Assembly (NCBI RefSeq): GCF_004217545.1
Contig: NZ_SHKY01000001.1
Coordinates: forward strand, 3,038,001 to 3,102,000
DNA length: 64,000 nucleotides
Reading direction: 5' to 3'
Source: Krasilnikovia cinnamomea
GTDB taxonomy: Bacteria; Actinomycetota; Actinomycetes; Mycobacteriales; Micromonosporaceae
Of the stretch, positions 26,663 through 39,565 are shown piece after piece (position 1 is the first letter of the stretch; each line of letters begins with the position of its first letter). A program made the translations under genes and the position numbers. The notes under the pieces were generated by a model. That model did no database searches. It was given only the letters and a program-made list of their open reading frames with translations, and was not told where the DNA came from.

Positions 26663-27556
26663 TCAGTCCCGCTCCGCCAGGGTGAGCTCGATGCCACCCA
26701 CCAGGTCGGCGCAGACGTTGTAGATGAACGCACCGAGCGTGGCCAGGGCGGTGAAGAGCACGACATTCACCGCACCGACGAGCATCGATGTGCCGATGAC
26801 GCCCCACGCGGTGACCCGGAAGCCCGCGTTGCTCGATCCGGCGCCACCGCTGGCGCTCACCAGGTCGCCCAGGCCCTTGTTGATCTCGTTCCAGACACCC
26901 ATGGCGTCCAGCGCGAGATACAGGACCGAGGTCGCCACGACCACGACGATGAAGAGCACCACGGAGACGGCGAAGGCGAACTTCATCACGGACCAGGGGT
27001 CGATCCGCTTGAGGTTCAGGCGGGCGCGGCGGGGGCCACGCGCGGCGGCAGACGAGACCGTCGACCGCGCGGCGCGCACCGTTTCCGACACCCGGGCCGC
27101 GCCGACCGCTGCCGCACCGGCGGGACCCGCGGCGGCGGCGCCGGGGCGCCGCTGGCCATCGGCGGCCGCCGCGCCGGGACGCTGCGGCGCGGCGCCGGGC
27201 GTGACCGGGGGCAGGACACCGGTACGGGGTGCCGTCCCGTTGGCTGCCGCGCCCTTGTTGCCGCCCTTCGTGACTACCGGTACCGCCGCCGAGCCCTTCG
27301 CGATCCCCGCGGCCTGCGCTCCGGCCGGCCGGTCCGCCTTCGCCGGGGCGTCCCCATCGGCCATCGGCTCACTCGGCGGCGGGGCCATGCCCGGCGCACG
27401 GGTGAACTTCGGCGGGGACGCGGCGTCGGCGGCGGGGACTGTCGCGCGGCCGGTGGCCTCGCGTCCGGCCGGCGTGGAACCGTCCTTCTTCGGCTCCTCG
27501 TCGACCGGAGTTGTCGAGGTCCCCGAGCTCCCCGACTTCGCGGTGGTCTCCGTCAT
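26663..27556 (-). CDS. DUF3566 transmembrane protein
   Basis: A 297-aa membrane protein. The first 170 residues are low-complexity Ala/Pro/Gly-rich and probably disordered; the C-terminal 120 are the DUF3566 domain starting LKRIDPWSVMKFAFAVSVVL. Two membrane spans are visible (about 188-212 and 255-280). It starts 3 bp after the gyrA stop, so it is cotranscribed and translationally coupled with gyrA, as in most Actinobacteria. Its function is unknown. Confidence 0.9.
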   Translation of the reverse strand: MTETTAKSGSSGTSTTPVDEEPKKDGSTPAGREATGRATVPAADAASPPKFTRAPGMAPPPSEPMADGDAPAKADRPAGAQAAGIAKGSAAVPVVTKGGNKGAAANGTAPRTGVLPPVTPGAAPQRPGAAAADGQRRPGAAAAGPAGAAAVGAARVSETVRAARSTVSSAAARGPRRARLNLKRIDPWSVMKFAFAVSVVLFIVVVVATSVLYLALDAMGVWNEINKGLGDLVSASGGAGSSNAGFRVTAWGVIGTSMLVGAVNVVLFTALATLGAFIYNVCADLVGGIELTLAERD

Positions 27557-27559
27557 CAA

Positions 27560-30500
27560 CTAGTCCTGTTCGTCAGGCTCGTCGGCATTGCGAGCAAGCG
27601 CCACGATGGTTACACCTTCTGGGAGGTCCATCAGCTTGACCCCCATTGTGTTCCGATCCCGCGTGCGCCGTACAGGCTTCACGGGAGTCCGGATGACTCC
27701 ACCATTGCTGGTGATGGCAAACAGCTCGTCCTCCGGGCTGATTACCAACGCACCGACTAGACCACCGCGACGCTCCGTGATCTTCGCGGTCAGTACGCCC
27801 TTGCCACCCCGCCCCTGGACGGGGTACTCCTCGATCGGCGTCCGCTTGGCATACCCGCCGTTCGTGGCGACCAAAACGTCCAGCCCCTCGCGGACGACCT
27901 CCATCGCCAGCAGCTCGTCGTCGTCGCTGAACCGCATGCCGATGACGCCCGAGGTCGCCCGGCCCATCGGCCGCAGCGCCTCGTCCGACGCGTTGAACCG
28001 GATGGCCTGGGCATGCTTGGAGACCAGCAGCAGATCCTCCTGCGCACTGGCCAGCGCCGCCCCCACCAACTCGTCGTCCTCCCGCAGGTTGATGGCGATG
28101 ATGCCACCGCTCCGGTTGGAGTCAAATTCCTCCAGCCGGGTCTTCTTCACCAGGCCATTCTTCGTTGCCAGCACAAGATACGGTGCGACCTGGTAATTCG
28201 CGATCTGGATGACCTGGGCGATGTGCTCGTCGGGCTGGAACGCCAGCAGGTTCGCGACGTGCTGGCCCTTGGCAGTCCGGCTCGCTTCTGGTAGTTCGTA
28301 CGCCTTGGCCCGATAGACGCGGCCCTTGTTCGTGAAGAACAGGATCCACGCGTGGGTCGAGATCACGAAGAAGTGGCTGACGATGTCGTCCTGGCGCAGC
28401 CCGGCGCCGCTCACGCCCTTGCCGCCGCGCTTCTGCGACCGGTACATGTCGATCTTGGTGCGCTTCGCGTACCCCGTTCGTGTGATGGTCACCACGACGT
28501 CCTCGCGGGCGATGAGGTCCTCCATCGAGACCTCGCCGTCGAACGGGATGATCTGGGTGAGCCGTTCGTCACCCCACCGGTCGACGATCTCCTTGAGCTC
28601 CTGGGAGATGATGGCCCGCTGCCGCTCCGGCTTGTCCAGAATGTCCTTGAGGTCGGCGATCTCCACCTCGATCTTCGCCAACTCATCGATGATCTTCTGG
28701 CGCTCAAGGGCGGCCAGCCGCCGCAGCTGCATGTCCAGGATCGCGGTGGCCTGCACCTCGTCCACGTCCAGCAGCTGCATCAGGCCCTGGCGCGAGTCCT
28801 CGACCGTCGGCGACCGCCGGATCAGGGCGATCACCTCGTCCAGCATGTCCAGCGCCTTCACCAGGCCGCGCAGGATGTGCGCCCGCTCCTCGGCCTTGCG
28901 CAACCGGAACGCCGTCCGCCGCTGGATGACGTCGATCTGGTGCTCGACGTAGTACCGCAGGAACTGCGCCAGGTTCAGCGTGCGCGGCACGCCGTCGACC
29001 AGCGCCAGCATGTTCGCGCCGAACGTCTCCTGCAGCTGGGTGTGCTTGTACAGGTTGTTCAGCACGACCTTCGCGACCGCGTCGCGCTTGAGAACCAGGA
29101 TCAACCGCAGACCGGTACGCCCGGACGACTCGTCCCGGATGTCCGCGATCCCGGTGAGCTTGCCGTCCTTGACCAGCTCGGCGATCCGCTCCGCGAGATT
29201 GTCCGGGTTGACCTGGTACGGCAGCTCGGTCACCACGAGGCTGGTACGCCCCCGGGCGTCCTCCTCCACCTCCACGACCGCTCGCATCCGGATCGACCCG
29301 CGCCCGGTGCGATACGCGTCCTGAATGGCCGACTTGCCCACGATCAGGCCCTTGGTCGGGAAGTCCGGACCCTGGACGATGTCGAGGAGGGCGTCCAGAG
29401 TGGTCGCCTCGTCCGCATCGACGTTGTCCAGGCACCACTGCACCCCCTGGGCGATCTCCCGCAGATTGTGCGGTGGGATCTTCGTGGCCATGCCGACCGC
29501 GATGCCCTCGGAACCGTTGACGAGCAGGTTCGGGAAACGCGCCGGCAGGATGGTCGGTTCCTTCGTCCGACCGTCGTAGTTGTCCTGCATCTCGACGGTG
29601 TCCTCGTCGATGTCACGCAGCATGTCCATCGCCAGCGGCGCGAGCCTCGACTCGGTGTTGTGGCTGACGAAGCCGTTCGTCACGAACGCGTGATCGTCGG
29701 TGTCGACCCGGATGCTGAACACCGGACGTACGCCGCCGTCCGCGAGGCTGGCCACCTCGGCGTAGTAGAACCGGCCGTCCACCAGCGGCTCGACGACGTC
29801 CAGGACACCGGGCTCGGTGATCCGGGCCGCGATCTCGGCGCCGTCACGCTCCCAGCGCTCGATGCGGTCGACGTTGTGCTTGACCAGCCAGTCACGCTCG
29901 GTCCACCGTCGAGCACCATGCGTACGGATGAAGTCACCGACGAACGGCACGTGGTCGCTGGACAGCGCCGTGCTGGACGCCGGGACCGATCCCAGCTCGG
30001 ACTCCAGCTTGGCCTGCTTGCGGCCGAGGAAACCGACGTTGAGCGCGAACTGGCGGGCGTCGCGGCGGTTCGTGATGACGACCTTGATCTCGCCCTCTTC
30101 GTACCGGCACTGCTTGGCGACCACGCCGAACTCCAGCAGCAACTGCTGGACCTCGGCGGCGAGACGGGAGCTGCGGGTCGAGTACGAGATCTGGATCGTG
30201 TTGCGCGGCAACAGCGAGGACGAGCCGTCGCCCTCGAACAGTGCCTGCAGGAACGCCCGCTTCACGGCGGCCGGGCCCGCCCACACGAACGCGGGGATGA
30301 ACTTGGCTGCACTGCGCGCCCCGACCAGTTCCCCGAGGACGCTACGGCGCAGCGCTTCCATGTTCTGGATGTCGAGCTCGTGCAGCACACTGCCCGACGC
30401 GATCAAGCGGCTGCCCACGTAGCGCGGACCCCCCACCGCGATGTCGTACGCGGACACGACCCGGGAGAAGAAGCTGGCATCGATGTTGTTGAAGCCGGCG

Positions 30501-31330
30501 CGCTTCTGCGACGCCCAGCCCTCGCTGACGAACGCACCGGCCAGCACCGCCGCCTCGACGTGCTCCAGCATCGGCATGCCGATCTCGTCGGGCACAACCC
30601 GTTGCATGACCACGCGGTCACCCGGCTGGATCTCCTCCAGCAGCTTCCACAGCAGCGTCGGCACGCCCGCCACGCTCACCAGGCACAGGACCGGGTGGTT
30701 GTGCGTACCGGTCAGCTCGAAGCCCTCGCGGGTGCGCAGCGTGAGGGTCGGGTGCTCGCCCGAGTGGAAGAACTTCGTGGCCCGGACCGGGTCGCCGTTA
30801 CGGTCGTAGACCTTGAGGTCGATGTCGGTCTCGGAGTTCGGCGCCGCGTCCGGGACGATGTCGCCGATCCGCACCGAGCCAAACGGCGTTCGGACCAAAG
30901 TATCCGAAACCAGACAATAACGCATCGCCGCTGGCGGATCGTTGCCCGGCGAGCCGAAGTTGCCGTTGCCGTCGATCAGCGGGTAGCGCAGCGACCACGG
31001 CTGCGCCATGCGGACCAGGGCGTCATAGATGGACGAGTCGCCGTGCGGGTGGTAGTTGCCCATGACGTCGCCGACGACGCGGGCGCACTTGACGTACCCG
31101 CGGTCCGGGCGGAAGCCGGAGTCGTACATCGCGTACAGGATCTTGCGGTGCACCGGCTTGAGGCCGTCTCGCACGTCGGGCAGGGCCCGTCCCACGATGA
31201 CGCTCATGGCGTAGTCGAGGTACGAGCGCTGCATCTCGACCTCGAGGCCGACCGGCTCGATGCGCTGGGTCACGCCGCCGCCGACGTCGTCCTGGGGCTC
31301 GTCGCCAGGGGTCTCGGGAGTGTCCGTCAC
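27560..31330 (-). CDS. gyrA: DNA gyrase subunit A, interrupted by an intein
   Basis: A 1256-aa precursor: N-extein 1-138, intein 139-558, C-extein 559-1256. Removing the intein leaves 836 aa, normal for actinobacterial GyrA. The catalytic tyrosine is Tyr138 (AAMRY), directly before the intein. The quinolone-region residues Ser99 and Asp103 ([10 protein letters not shown]) are the sensitive forms. C-terminal beta-pinwheel repeats include the GyrA box QKRGGKGV. It cuts and passes DNA with GyrB to introduce negative supercoils. It lies 137 bp after gyrB and just before DUF3566. A perfect DnaA box is in the gyrB-gyrA gap. Confidence 0.97.
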   Translation of the reverse strand: MTDTPETPGDEPQDDVGGGVTQRIEPVGLEVEMQRSYLDYAMSVIVGRALPDVRDGLKPVHRKILYAMYDSGFRPDRGYVKCARVVGDVMGNYHPHGDSSIYDALVRMAQPWSLRYPLIDGNGNFGSPGNDPPAAMRYCLVSDTLVRTPFGSVRIGDIVPDAAPNSETDIDLKVYDRNGDPVRATKFFHSGEHPTLTLRTREGFELTGTHNHPVLCLVSVAGVPTLLWKLLEEIQPGDRVVMQRVVPDEIGMPMLEHVEAAVLAGAFVSEGWASQKRAGFNNIDASFFSRVVSAYDIAVGGPRYVGSRLIASGSVLHELDIQNMEALRRSVLGELVGARSAAKFIPAFVWAGPAAVKRAFLQALFEGDGSSSLLPRNTIQISYSTRSSRLAAEVQQLLLEFGVVAKQCRYEEGEIKVVITNRRDARQFALNVGFLGRKQAKLESELGSVPASSTALSSDHVPFVGDFIRTHGARRWTERDWLVKHNVDRIERWERDGAEIAARITEPGVLDVVEPLVDGRFYYAEVASLADGGVRPVFSIRVDTDDHAFVTNGFVSHNTESRLAPLAMDMLRDIDEDTVEMQDNYDGRTKEPTILPARFPNLLVNGSEGIAVGMATKIPPHNLREIAQGVQWCLDNVDADEATTLDALLDIVQGPDFPTKGLIVGKSAIQDAYRTGRGSIRMRAVVEVEEDARGRTSLVVTELPYQVNPDNLAERIAELVKDGKLTGIADIRDESSGRTGLRLILVLKRDAVAKVVLNNLYKHTQLQETFGANMLALVDGVPRTLNLAQFLRYYVEHQIDVIQRRTAFRLRKAEERAHILRGLVKALDMLDEVIALIRRSPTVEDSRQGLMQLLDVDEVQATAILDMQLRRLAALERQKIIDELAKIEVEIADLKDILDKPERQRAIISQELKEIVDRWGDERLTQIIPFDGEVSMEDLIAREDVVVTITRTGYAKRTKIDMYRSQKRGGKGVSGAGLRQDDIVSHFFVISTHAWILFFTNKGRVYRAKAYELPEASRTAKGQHVANLLAFQPDEHIAQVIQIANYQVAPYLVLATKNGLVKKTRLEEFDSNRSGGIIAINLREDDELVGAALASAQEDLLLVSKHAQAIRFNASDEALRPMGRATSGVIGMRFSDDDELLAMEVVREGLDVLVATNGGYAKRTPIEEYPVQGRGGKGVLTAKITERRGGLVGALVISPEDELFAITSNGGVIRTPVKPVRRTRDRNTMGVKLMDLPEGVTIVALARNADEPDEQD
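29657..30916 (-). mobile_element. GyrA intein with LAGLIDADG endonuclease
   Basis: A 420-residue intein inserted after Tyr138 and before Thr559, the same site as the mycobacterial GyrA intein. Block A starts [20 protein letters not shown]; block B is GTHNHPVLC; blocks F and G are [10 protein letters not shown] and [12 protein letters not shown], ending in the cleavage Asn. The +1 residue is Thr. Unlike the mini-intein of M. xenopi, two dodecapeptide-like motifs ([11 protein letters not shown] at 124-134, [10 protein letters not shown] at 222-231) show that a homing endonuclease is present, with acidic residues kept. The first 30 bp of the intein are clearly AT-richer than gyrA. Confidence 0.93.
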
Positions 31331-31386
31331 AGTTAACCCTTACTTGCAGTGGAACCCGACATCAAGGGCCGAGCTACGCATTTCGC

Positions 31387-31395
31387 TGTGGATAA
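31387..31395 (+). promoter_or_regulatory. DnaA box between gyrB and gyrA
   Basis: TGTGGATAA, a perfect DnaA box, 57 bp upstream of the gyrA start. TGTGTATAACCACA follows 30 bp on. It could let DnaA tune gyrA expression. Confidence 0.6.
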
Positions 31396-31467
31396 CTTTG
31401 TGGAAAGTAGTGGGGGACTGTGTATAACCACAGGTCGGCGGTGTTTCGATGACCGCCGACCTGCCCG

Positions 31468-33618
<2,151 letters not shown>

Positions 33619-33940
33619 TCATCGTCATGCTGGCGTTTTCCCGGTCTTCGGCGATTCTACTCCGCTGGAGCGAGTTCTCGGGGGTCCGGCACCCTTTCCG
33701 GGCGGCTCAGATTGCCGTAGCGGCTCGCAGGCCGCCTCCCACGTCTCCCCCTACACGGAAGAGGGGCCCGACCGCAACGGCCGCGGAATCGGGGGCCGCC
33801 CGGTGGGGCGCGCCTGCCGCACCCGAGGGCCACGCGCTGCGACACTGCCTCACGGCCACCGGTGGCGGTGTCGTAACCTCCCCGCGCGGGCCGGTGTACG
33901 GCCGGACGGCCGCAAGGGTAGGTCGAGGAGGTGGCCCCCC

Positions 33941-34507
33941 ATGGCGCACGACAAGGGCCTGGACAACGTCGCGGTGCGCTGGCCGCGGACGAACCAGTTC
34001 TATGACCCGGTGGCGCCCGCCGAGTTCGTCGACTTCGGGGGCATCGCGGAGGCGCCCGACATCGCGGCGCCGACGGGCGCGCTCGCGCTGCACATCGCCA
34101 AGACGGGTACGGTGCGGGCGACCGCGTACACGGAGCTGGTCGACTTGCTGCTCGGGCTCGACGGGGTGCTCTACGCGACGGACGCGGCGGCCGAGGACGA
34201 GGACCCGGTGATCGACCCCGACGGCTGCGCATGGATCGCGGGCGGGCTGGAGCGCTTCGTCGAGGGCCACCATGAGTACGGCGACCTGGTCACGTTCGAC
34301 AGCGTGGCCGGCGTGATGCGCGCGGCGGTGGCCGGTGGCCGCCTCGCCGAACAGCAGTTGCGCTGGCTGGATCACCGGCTGGCGGCGCTGCGCGACGACG
34401 CGGGGAACGCGCCGCACTGGAGCTTCGCGCGTACGGAACTGGCGGTGTTGGCCGGCTTCTACCGCCGCTGCGCCGAACGCGGCTTCGCCGTCTTCGCCGA
34501 CTACTGA
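33941..34507 (+). CDS. Conserved hypothetical protein (188 aa)
   Basis: A 188-aa protein starting MAHDKGLDNVAVRWPRTNQF, with a GGAGGTGG ribosome site 9 bp upstream. It is acidic, has no signal peptide or membrane span, and ends with a helical FARTELAVLAGFYRRCAERG stretch. I do not recognise a family. Its place between dciA/recF and gyrB, divergent from gyrB, looks lineage-specific. Confidence 0.75.
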   Translation: MAHDKGLDNVAVRWPRTNQFYDPVAPAEFVDFGGIAEAPDIAAPTGALALHIAKTGTVRATAYTELVDLLLGLDGVLYATDAAAEDEDPVIDPDGCAWIAGGLERFVEGHHEYGDLVTFDSVAGVMRAAVAGGRLAEQQLRWLDHRLAALRDDAGNAPHWSFARTELAVLAGFYRRCAERGFAVFADY

Positions 34508-34513
34508 CCCTGC

Positions 34514-34578
34514 GGCCTGTTCAGGGGGCCTGTTCAGGGGGCCTGTTCAGGCGGCCTGTTCAGGCGGCCTGTTCAGGG
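34514..34578 (+). repeat. Five 13-bp tandem repeats
   Basis: Unit GGCCTGTTCAGGG, with C for the last G in some copies, five times, starting 7 bp after the stop of the 188-aa gene. Each unit holds the short palindrome CCTGTTCAGG. Confidence 0.85.
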
Positions 34579-34897
34579 GGACATGGCGGCGGCACCGTCG
34601 GCCCCTCCGCCCCCAACGACCGCCTTGGGAACTGACTCGCGTGGCGCCCGCGCGATCTTGAGGAGTTGTGGCGCGGAACGGACCCGAAGTCTCCAACGTT
34701 GCTGTGCTGCCGCCCACCGCCGACCGCCCACCGGCGGCGGGCGGCGTCGTGGGGCGGGCGGGGCTCGTCCGTCCGGGCGTTTCGCGGCCGGTCGGGCGTT
34801 CCACGGTTGCCCGGGCGTTCCCGGCCCCCCGGGCGTTTCACGGCGGGTCGGGCGTTTCACGGCTGGTCGGGGGTTTCGCGGGCGTTCGGGCGGCGGG
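34579..34897. other. Gene-free GC-rich stretch with short repeats
   Basis: About 320 bp between the 13-bp repeats and the end of dciA. The last 130 bp hold several irregular copies of GGGCGTTTCACGG or near forms. No gene is supported. Confidence 0.5.
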
Positions 34898-35689
34898 TCA
34901 GCCGTAGGTGTCGCGGGGGCCGCGGCCCTGGACGCGGCGCGGGCCGCGGTTCCACGACGGGGCGGCGGGGCCGTGGATGTTGAGCTTGGTGATGACGTTG
35001 TTGCCGACCTCGGCCGCGATTCGCTTGAGCAGGTTGCCGGCCAGCAGACGGAGCTGGGTGGCCCAGGCCGTCGACTCCGCCTCGACCGTGAGTACGCCCG
35101 CGTCGAGCTTGACCGGGCGGCTGTGTGCGGCGATGTCGGGCCCGACGACCTTCTCCCACGCGCCGAAGACGGTGGCCTCGGCGGCGGGCTTCTGCCAGCC
35201 CCGCTGCTTGATCAGGCGCTCCAGGACGGCACCGAACAGTTGCGGGTCGCGCGGGTCGGGGCCTGGCCCGGAGTAGCCGCGCAGCCGCCGCCCACCGGAC
35301 TCGCCGCCGCCCCCGGACCGGCGTCCGGCGCGCGGGGCGGCGCGGCGCCGGGCCAGCGCCGCGTCGAGCACCGCCCGGGCCAGTTCGGGTCCGGCGGGCC
35401 CGTCGCCCCCGCCCGCTTCGTCACGCTCGCCCGACCCGTCCGACCCGGAAACGTCGCCCAGCCCGGAAGCATCGGCGGGCCTAGAAGCCCCGCCCAGCCC
35501 GGAAGCATCGGCCGGCCTAGAAGCCTCGCCCGGCCTAGAAGCCTCGCCGGGTCGGTGAGACCCGCCCGACGCGTGCGGCGCTGACGGCGCGCTCTGCCCC
35601 TCGGCGCCGCTGGGCTGCAGGTAGATCGGTCGGCCGGGCTCCGAGCCGACGGGTCCGCCCTGGTCGGCGGGGCGGTGGTCAGCTGGCAC
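34898..35689 (-). CDS. DUF721 / DciA-type replicative helicase loader
   Basis: A 263-aa protein whose C-terminal half (about 145-250) is the DUF721/DciA domain (LKQRGWQ-like [37 protein letters not shown]). DciA proteins help load the DnaB helicase. The N-terminal 110 residues are disordered, with repeats of GEASRP and ADASGLG caused by tandem DNA repeats. It starts at a GTG that overlaps the recF stop by 11 bp, showing translational coupling. Position after recF is standard in Actinobacteria. Confidence 0.88.
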   Translation of the reverse strand: MPADHRPADQGGPVGSEPGRPIYLQPSGAEGQSAPSAPHASGGSHRPGEASRPGEASRPADASGLGGASRPADASGLGDVSGSDGSGERDEAGGGDGPAGPELARAVLDAALARRRAAPRAGRRSGGGGESGGRRLRGYSGPGPDPRDPQLFGAVLERLIKQRGWQKPAAEATVFGAWEKVVGPDIAAHSRPVKLDAGVLTVEAESTAWATQLRLLAGNLLKRIAAEVGNNVITKLNIHGPAAPSWNRGPRRVQGRGPRDTYG

Positions 35690-36809
35690 GGGTCACCACC
35701 CCGGGTGCGACGTCGAAGCGGGCGCCGCGCAACGTCGCCGGTACGTCCTGCGGGACCGCGCACGTCACCAGCAGCTGGCTGGCGTCACCGACCAGCGTGG
35801 CCAGCCGGTCCCGGCGTCCGGCGTCGAGCTCGGCGAAGACGTCGTCGAGCACCAGCACCGGCTCGATCCCCTCGGCGCGCAGCAGGTCGTACGCGGCCAG
35901 CCGCAGCGCCAGCGCGAACGACCAGGACTCGCCGTGGCTGGCGTACCCCTTCGCGGGCAGGTCGCCCAGGGTCAGCGCCAGGTCGTCGCGGTGCGGGCCG
36001 ACCAGCGTGACGCCCCGTTCGATCTCGGCGGAACGCTGCTCCGCCAGCGCCTCCAGCAGCGCCTGCTCCAGCGCCGCCCGCTCCGACGCGAGGGCACCGC
36101 CCAGCCGCGAGGTGTACGCGATGGCCGCCGCCGACCGTCCCGCCGCGACCGCGTCGTACGCCTTGGTCAGGTGCGGTGCCAGCGCGGTGACCAGCTCCAG
36201 GCGCCCGGCCAGCAGCTCGGCCCCGTGGTGGGCGAGGTGCTGGTCCCAGACGGCCAGGGTGGACAAATCCTGCCCACGGTTGCCGCCGACCTTGCGGGTC
36301 AGGTACGCGGTGCGCAGCAGGGCGTTGCGCTGCTTGACCACCCGGTCGTAGTCGGCGCGTACCCCGGCGAACCGGGGCATCCGGGCTACCAGCAGGTCGT
36401 CGAGGTAGCGGCGGCGCTCGCCCGGGTCACCGCGGACGAGTTCCAGGTCCTCCGGGGCGAACAGGACCATCCGCAGTGCACCGATGACCTCGCGGGCGCG
36501 GCGTACCGGGGAGCGGTTGAGCCGGGCCCGGTTCGACTTTCCGGGGACGATCTCCAGTTCGACCAGCAGTTCACGTCCCTCGTGGACGATCGCGCAGCGG
36601 ACGATCGCGGCGGCCGCCCCCGCGCGGACCAGCGGCGCGTCCGTGGCCACCCGATGACTGTCCAGCGTGGCCACGTACCCGAGGGCCTCGACGAGGTTGG
36701 TCTTGCCGGTGCCGTTGGGGCCGACCAGCACGGTGACGCCGGGTTCGAGGTCGACCGCCGCCCGCTCGTACGAGCGGAAGTCGGTGAGCTCGACCCGGCG
36801 CACGTACAC
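35679..36809 (-). CDS. recF: DNA replication and repair protein RecF
   Basis: A 376-aa SMC-like ATPase starting at the GTG at 36809 ([17 protein letters not shown]). Walker A is GPNGTGKTN (about 33-41), the signature is in SGE-like form ([14 protein letters not shown]) and Walker B is [13 protein letters not shown]. It loads RecA at gapped DNA. It lies 7 bp after gnd and overlaps dciA. Confidence 0.96.
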   Translation of the reverse strand: MYVRRVELTDFRSYERAAVDLEPGVTVLVGPNGTGKTNLVEALGYVATLDSHRVATDAPLVRAGAAAAIVRCAIVHEGRELLVELEIVPGKSNRARLNRSPVRRAREVIGALRMVLFAPEDLELVRGDPGERRRYLDDLLVARMPRFAGVRADYDRVVKQRNALLRTAYLTRKVGGNRGQDLSTLAVWDQHLAHHGAELLAGRLELVTALAPHLTKAYDAVAAGRSAAAIAYTSRLGGALASERAALEQALLEALAEQRSAEIERGVTLVGPHRDDLALTLGDLPAKGYASHGESWSFALALRLAAYDLLRAEGIEPVLVLDDVFAELDAGRRDRLATLVGDASQLLVTCAVPQDVPATLRGARFDVAPGVVTRAS

Positions 36810-36816
36810 GGCTGGC

Positions 36817-37689
36817 TCAGCGCTTGACGGCGTGGCCGCCGAACTGGTTGCGCAGCGCGGCCACCGCCTTGATGGCGGGCGAGTCCTCCTGGCGGGAGGC
36901 GAACCGGGCGAACACCGAGGCGGCGATCACGTTGGCCGGCACGGCGAGCCGCACGGCCTCGTCGACGGTCCACCGGCCCTCGCCGGTGTCCTCGGCGTAA
37001 CCACGGATCTGGGCGAGCTGCGGGTCCTCGTCCAGGGCCCGGTCCAGCAGGTCGAGCAGCCAGGACTTGACCACGCTGCCCTCGCGCCAGCTCTTGATCA
37101 CGGCGGGGACGTTCTGCACGAGCTCGGAGGCCTCGAGGATCTCGTAGCCCTCGGCGTAGGCGTGCATGAGGCCGTACTCGATGCCGTTGTGGATCATCTT
37201 GGCGTAGTGGCCGGCGCCGTGCGGGCCGGCGTGCGCGAAGCCGAACTCCCCGGCCGGCTTGAGGGCGTCGAAGATCGGGCGGCAGTGCGCGACGATCTCC
37301 TCGTCGCCGCCGACCATCAGCGCGTACCCGTTGGTCTTGCCCCAGATGCCGCCGGAAACGCCGCAGTCCAGGTAGTGGATGCCCTTGGCCGCCAGCCGCT
37401 CGGCGCGGGGCGCGTCGTCGGTGAACTTGGAGTTCCCGCCGTCGATGACGATGTCGCCGGGGTACAGCAGTTCGGCCAGCTTGTTGATCGTGCTCTCGGT
37501 GATCTCCCCAGCGGGGACCATGGTCCACACCACGCGCGGCGCGGTCAGCTTCTGCACCAGCTCGGCGAGGCTGGCGACGTCGCTGGACTCCTTGTGGTGG
37601 TCGTACCCGATGACTTCGAGACCGGACGCGCGCATCCGGTCCCGCATGTTGCCGCCCATCCGGCCGAGACCGACAAGGCCGAGCTGCAT
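36817..37689 (-). CDS. gnd: 6-phosphogluconate dehydrogenase (decarboxylating, short NAD type)
   Basis: A 290-aa enzyme of the short GntZ/YqeC-like class, starting [19 protein letters not shown]. The Rossmann motif GLGRMG, the substrate loop CGVSGGIWG and the catalytic Lys in [13 protein letters not shown] are present. It converts 6-phosphogluconate to ribulose 5-phosphate. Its insertion between dnaN and recF is a known actinobacterial feature. 36 bp separate it from dnaN. Confidence 0.95.
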   Translation of the reverse strand: MQLGLVGLGRMGGNMRDRMRASGLEVIGYDHHKESSDVASLAELVQKLTAPRVVWTMVPAGEITESTINKLAELLYPGDIVIDGGNSKFTDDAPRAERLAAKGIHYLDCGVSGGIWGKTNGYALMVGGDEEIVAHCRPIFDALKPAGEFGFAHAGPHGAGHYAKMIHNGIEYGLMHAYAEGYEILEASELVQNVPAVIKSWREGSVVKSWLLDLLDRALDEDPQLAQIRGYAEDTGEGRWTVDEAVRLAVPANVIAASVFARFASRQEDSPAIKAVAALRNQFGGHAVKR

Positions 37690-37725
37690 GATGTCCCCCT
37701 ACGGTGTGCGTACTTCAGCTCAGTA

Positions 37726-38859
37726 TCAGCGGGTTACCCGGATCGGCATGATCAGATAGCGGTATCCAGGCACGATTTCCCCGTCTTCACCGGCGGGCGA
37801 GATGACCGCGGGCTTGAACGCGTCGACGAAGGACAGCACCGCGGTGGGGGCGTTCAGGTTCTGCAGGCCGTCGATCAGGTACTGCGGGTTGAAGCCGATG
37901 GTCAGCTCCTCGCCGGTGAAGGTGGCCTCCATCGCCTCGCTGGCGCGGGCCTCCTCGGTGCCGCCCGCCTCGACGACGAGGCCGTCGGCGCTGAAGCTCA
38001 GCAGCACGGGGGTGGTGCGCTCGGCCACCAGGGCGACCCGGCGCACCACCTCGACCAGCGCCCCGACCGGCACCCGCGCCTCCGCGTTGTGGCTGGTGGG
38101 GAAGAGGGAGCGTACGGGCGGGTAGTTCGCGCCGTCGAGCAGTCTGCTGGTCGTGCGGCGGGTGCCACCCGCGAACCCGATCATGCCCTCGCCGGCGGTG
38201 CCCTGGGCGAGCGCGATGGTGACCTCGCCGCCGACCGGGCCGAGCGCCTTGGCGGTGTCGTTGAGCGTCTTGGCGGGCACCAGCGCGTTGAGGCTGACCT
38301 CGGGGTCCTCGGGAGCCCACTCCATCTCCCGCATCGCGAGGCGGTAGCGGTCGGTGGCCAGCATGGCGAGGCTCGTGCCGTTCAGCTCCACCCGGACGCC
38401 GGTCATCATCGGCAGCGTCTCGTCACGGCCCGCGGCGACCGCCACCTGGGCCACCGCGGCGGCGAAGGCCTGCGCGTCGACGGTGCCGGTGGACAACGGC
38501 ATCTCCGGCAGGGTCGGGTAGTCCTCCACCGGCATGGTCGGCAGCGTGAACCGGGCGCTGCCGCAGACCAGTTCCAGATGCGCGCCGACCGCGGCGATGT
38601 CCACCGGCTTGGCGGGCAGCGCCTTGGTGATCTCGGCCAGCAGGCGGCCGGAGACCAGCGCGGCGCCGTCGGCGTCGGCCTGCACCTCCACGCTCACCTG
38701 GCTGGACACCTCGTAGTCGAAACCGGAGACGTGTAGCCGCCCGTCCGCCGCCCGCAGCATGACGCCGGCCAGCACCGGCACCGAGGGACGGCTCGGCAGG
38801 CTCTTGGCCGTCCATGCCACGGCGTCGGCGAGCGCGTCTCGCTCCACCCGGAACTTCAT
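37726..38859 (-). CDS. dnaN: DNA polymerase III beta sliding clamp
   Basis: A 377-aa clamp with three repeats of the beta fold, starting MKFRVERDALADAVAW; GGAGG is 5 bp upstream of the ATG. The C-terminal PGYRYLIMPIRVTR is the conserved end that forms part of the protein-binding pocket. It tethers the replicase to DNA. It heads dnaN-gnd-recF-dciA, transcribed away from oriC. Confidence 0.97.
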   Translation of the reverse strand: MKFRVERDALADAVAWTAKSLPSRPSVPVLAGVMLRAADGRLHVSGFDYEVSSQVSVEVQADADGAALVSGRLLAEITKALPAKPVDIAAVGAHLELVCGSARFTLPTMPVEDYPTLPEMPLSTGTVDAQAFAAAVAQVAVAAGRDETLPMMTGVRVELNGTSLAMLATDRYRLAMREMEWAPEDPEVSLNALVPAKTLNDTAKALGPVGGEVTIALAQGTAGEGMIGFAGGTRRTTSRLLDGANYPPVRSLFPTSHNAEARVPVGALVEVVRRVALVAERTTPVLLSFSADGLVVEAGGTEEARASEAMEATFTGEELTIGFNPQYLIDGLQNLNAPTAVLSFVDAFKPAVISPAGEDGEIVPGYRYLIMPIRVTR

Positions 38860-38929
38860 GCTGTCCTCCGCAACGCTTCCTCTGTAGGGGCGGACCACCG
38901 AACTCTAGGGCGCGTACGGTCCTGCCCCG

Positions 38930-39565
38930 CGCCCGACCCCGGTGCTGAGAACTGAGCCTGACATGGGCGGGCCAGTCGCGACCCATCCACACCTTCCCCA
39001 ACGCTGATGATTGGTTTTTGTTGTCTTAGAAGAGATAACTAGTCGTCTTCATCGGCCCTGTGCACAGTGTGGAGAACTGCCGTTCGTGCAGGTCAGCGGG
39101 TTATCCACCGGTGTTTCACATGTGGGTAACCCGGGTCGGAACACCGGTCCGCGTCCACAGTCGCCGACCCGGCGGCGGTTGTCCACCGTTGTCCACCGGC
39201 TGTCCACCGGAAATCCACGGGGTTTGTCCCCGGAGCTGGGGATAACGCCGCGACGGCACCGACCCGTCGTCCCCAGAACCTTCAACAGGCCATCCACACT
39301 CGTCCACAAGGAGTGGACAGAGCCGTCACGGTGAGTGTCTGTCCACATCGATTTCCCCAGGAGTAGTCCACATCTGTGGGGAAGCCGCGCGCCGGTTGTC
39401 CACGGCTGGGGACAACTGCTGGGGACGGCCGGTGGATAACGTTGGCACGGACACAGTCGGGTGGCGCCGCTGTGTGGACAAGCGCTGCGCGGGAGAACCG
39501 GCCGACCGTACGAAGAACGGGCCGGCGCCCGGAGGCTCCGACCCGTGTGGGCTGTGATGCCGCCC
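38930..39565. other. Chromosomal replication origin (oriC)
   Basis: The dnaA-dnaN gap holds many DnaA boxes of the type TTGTCCACA / TTATCCAC in both directions: 39101 (TTATCCACC), 39179 and 39189 (TTGTCCACC), 39200, 39299, 39339, 39364, 39396, 39431 (reverse) and 39473 (reverse, perfect TGTGGACAA). An AT-rich stretch at 39005-39045 (GGTTTTTGTTGTC, AGAGATAACTAG) is the best candidate for the unwinding element. Composition and position are those of actinobacterial oriC. Confidence 0.93.

Noticed and set aside
28352..31336. 994-codon plus-strand frame opposite gyrA
   Set aside because: Antisense shadow of gyrA caused by high GC; no ribosome site or domain.
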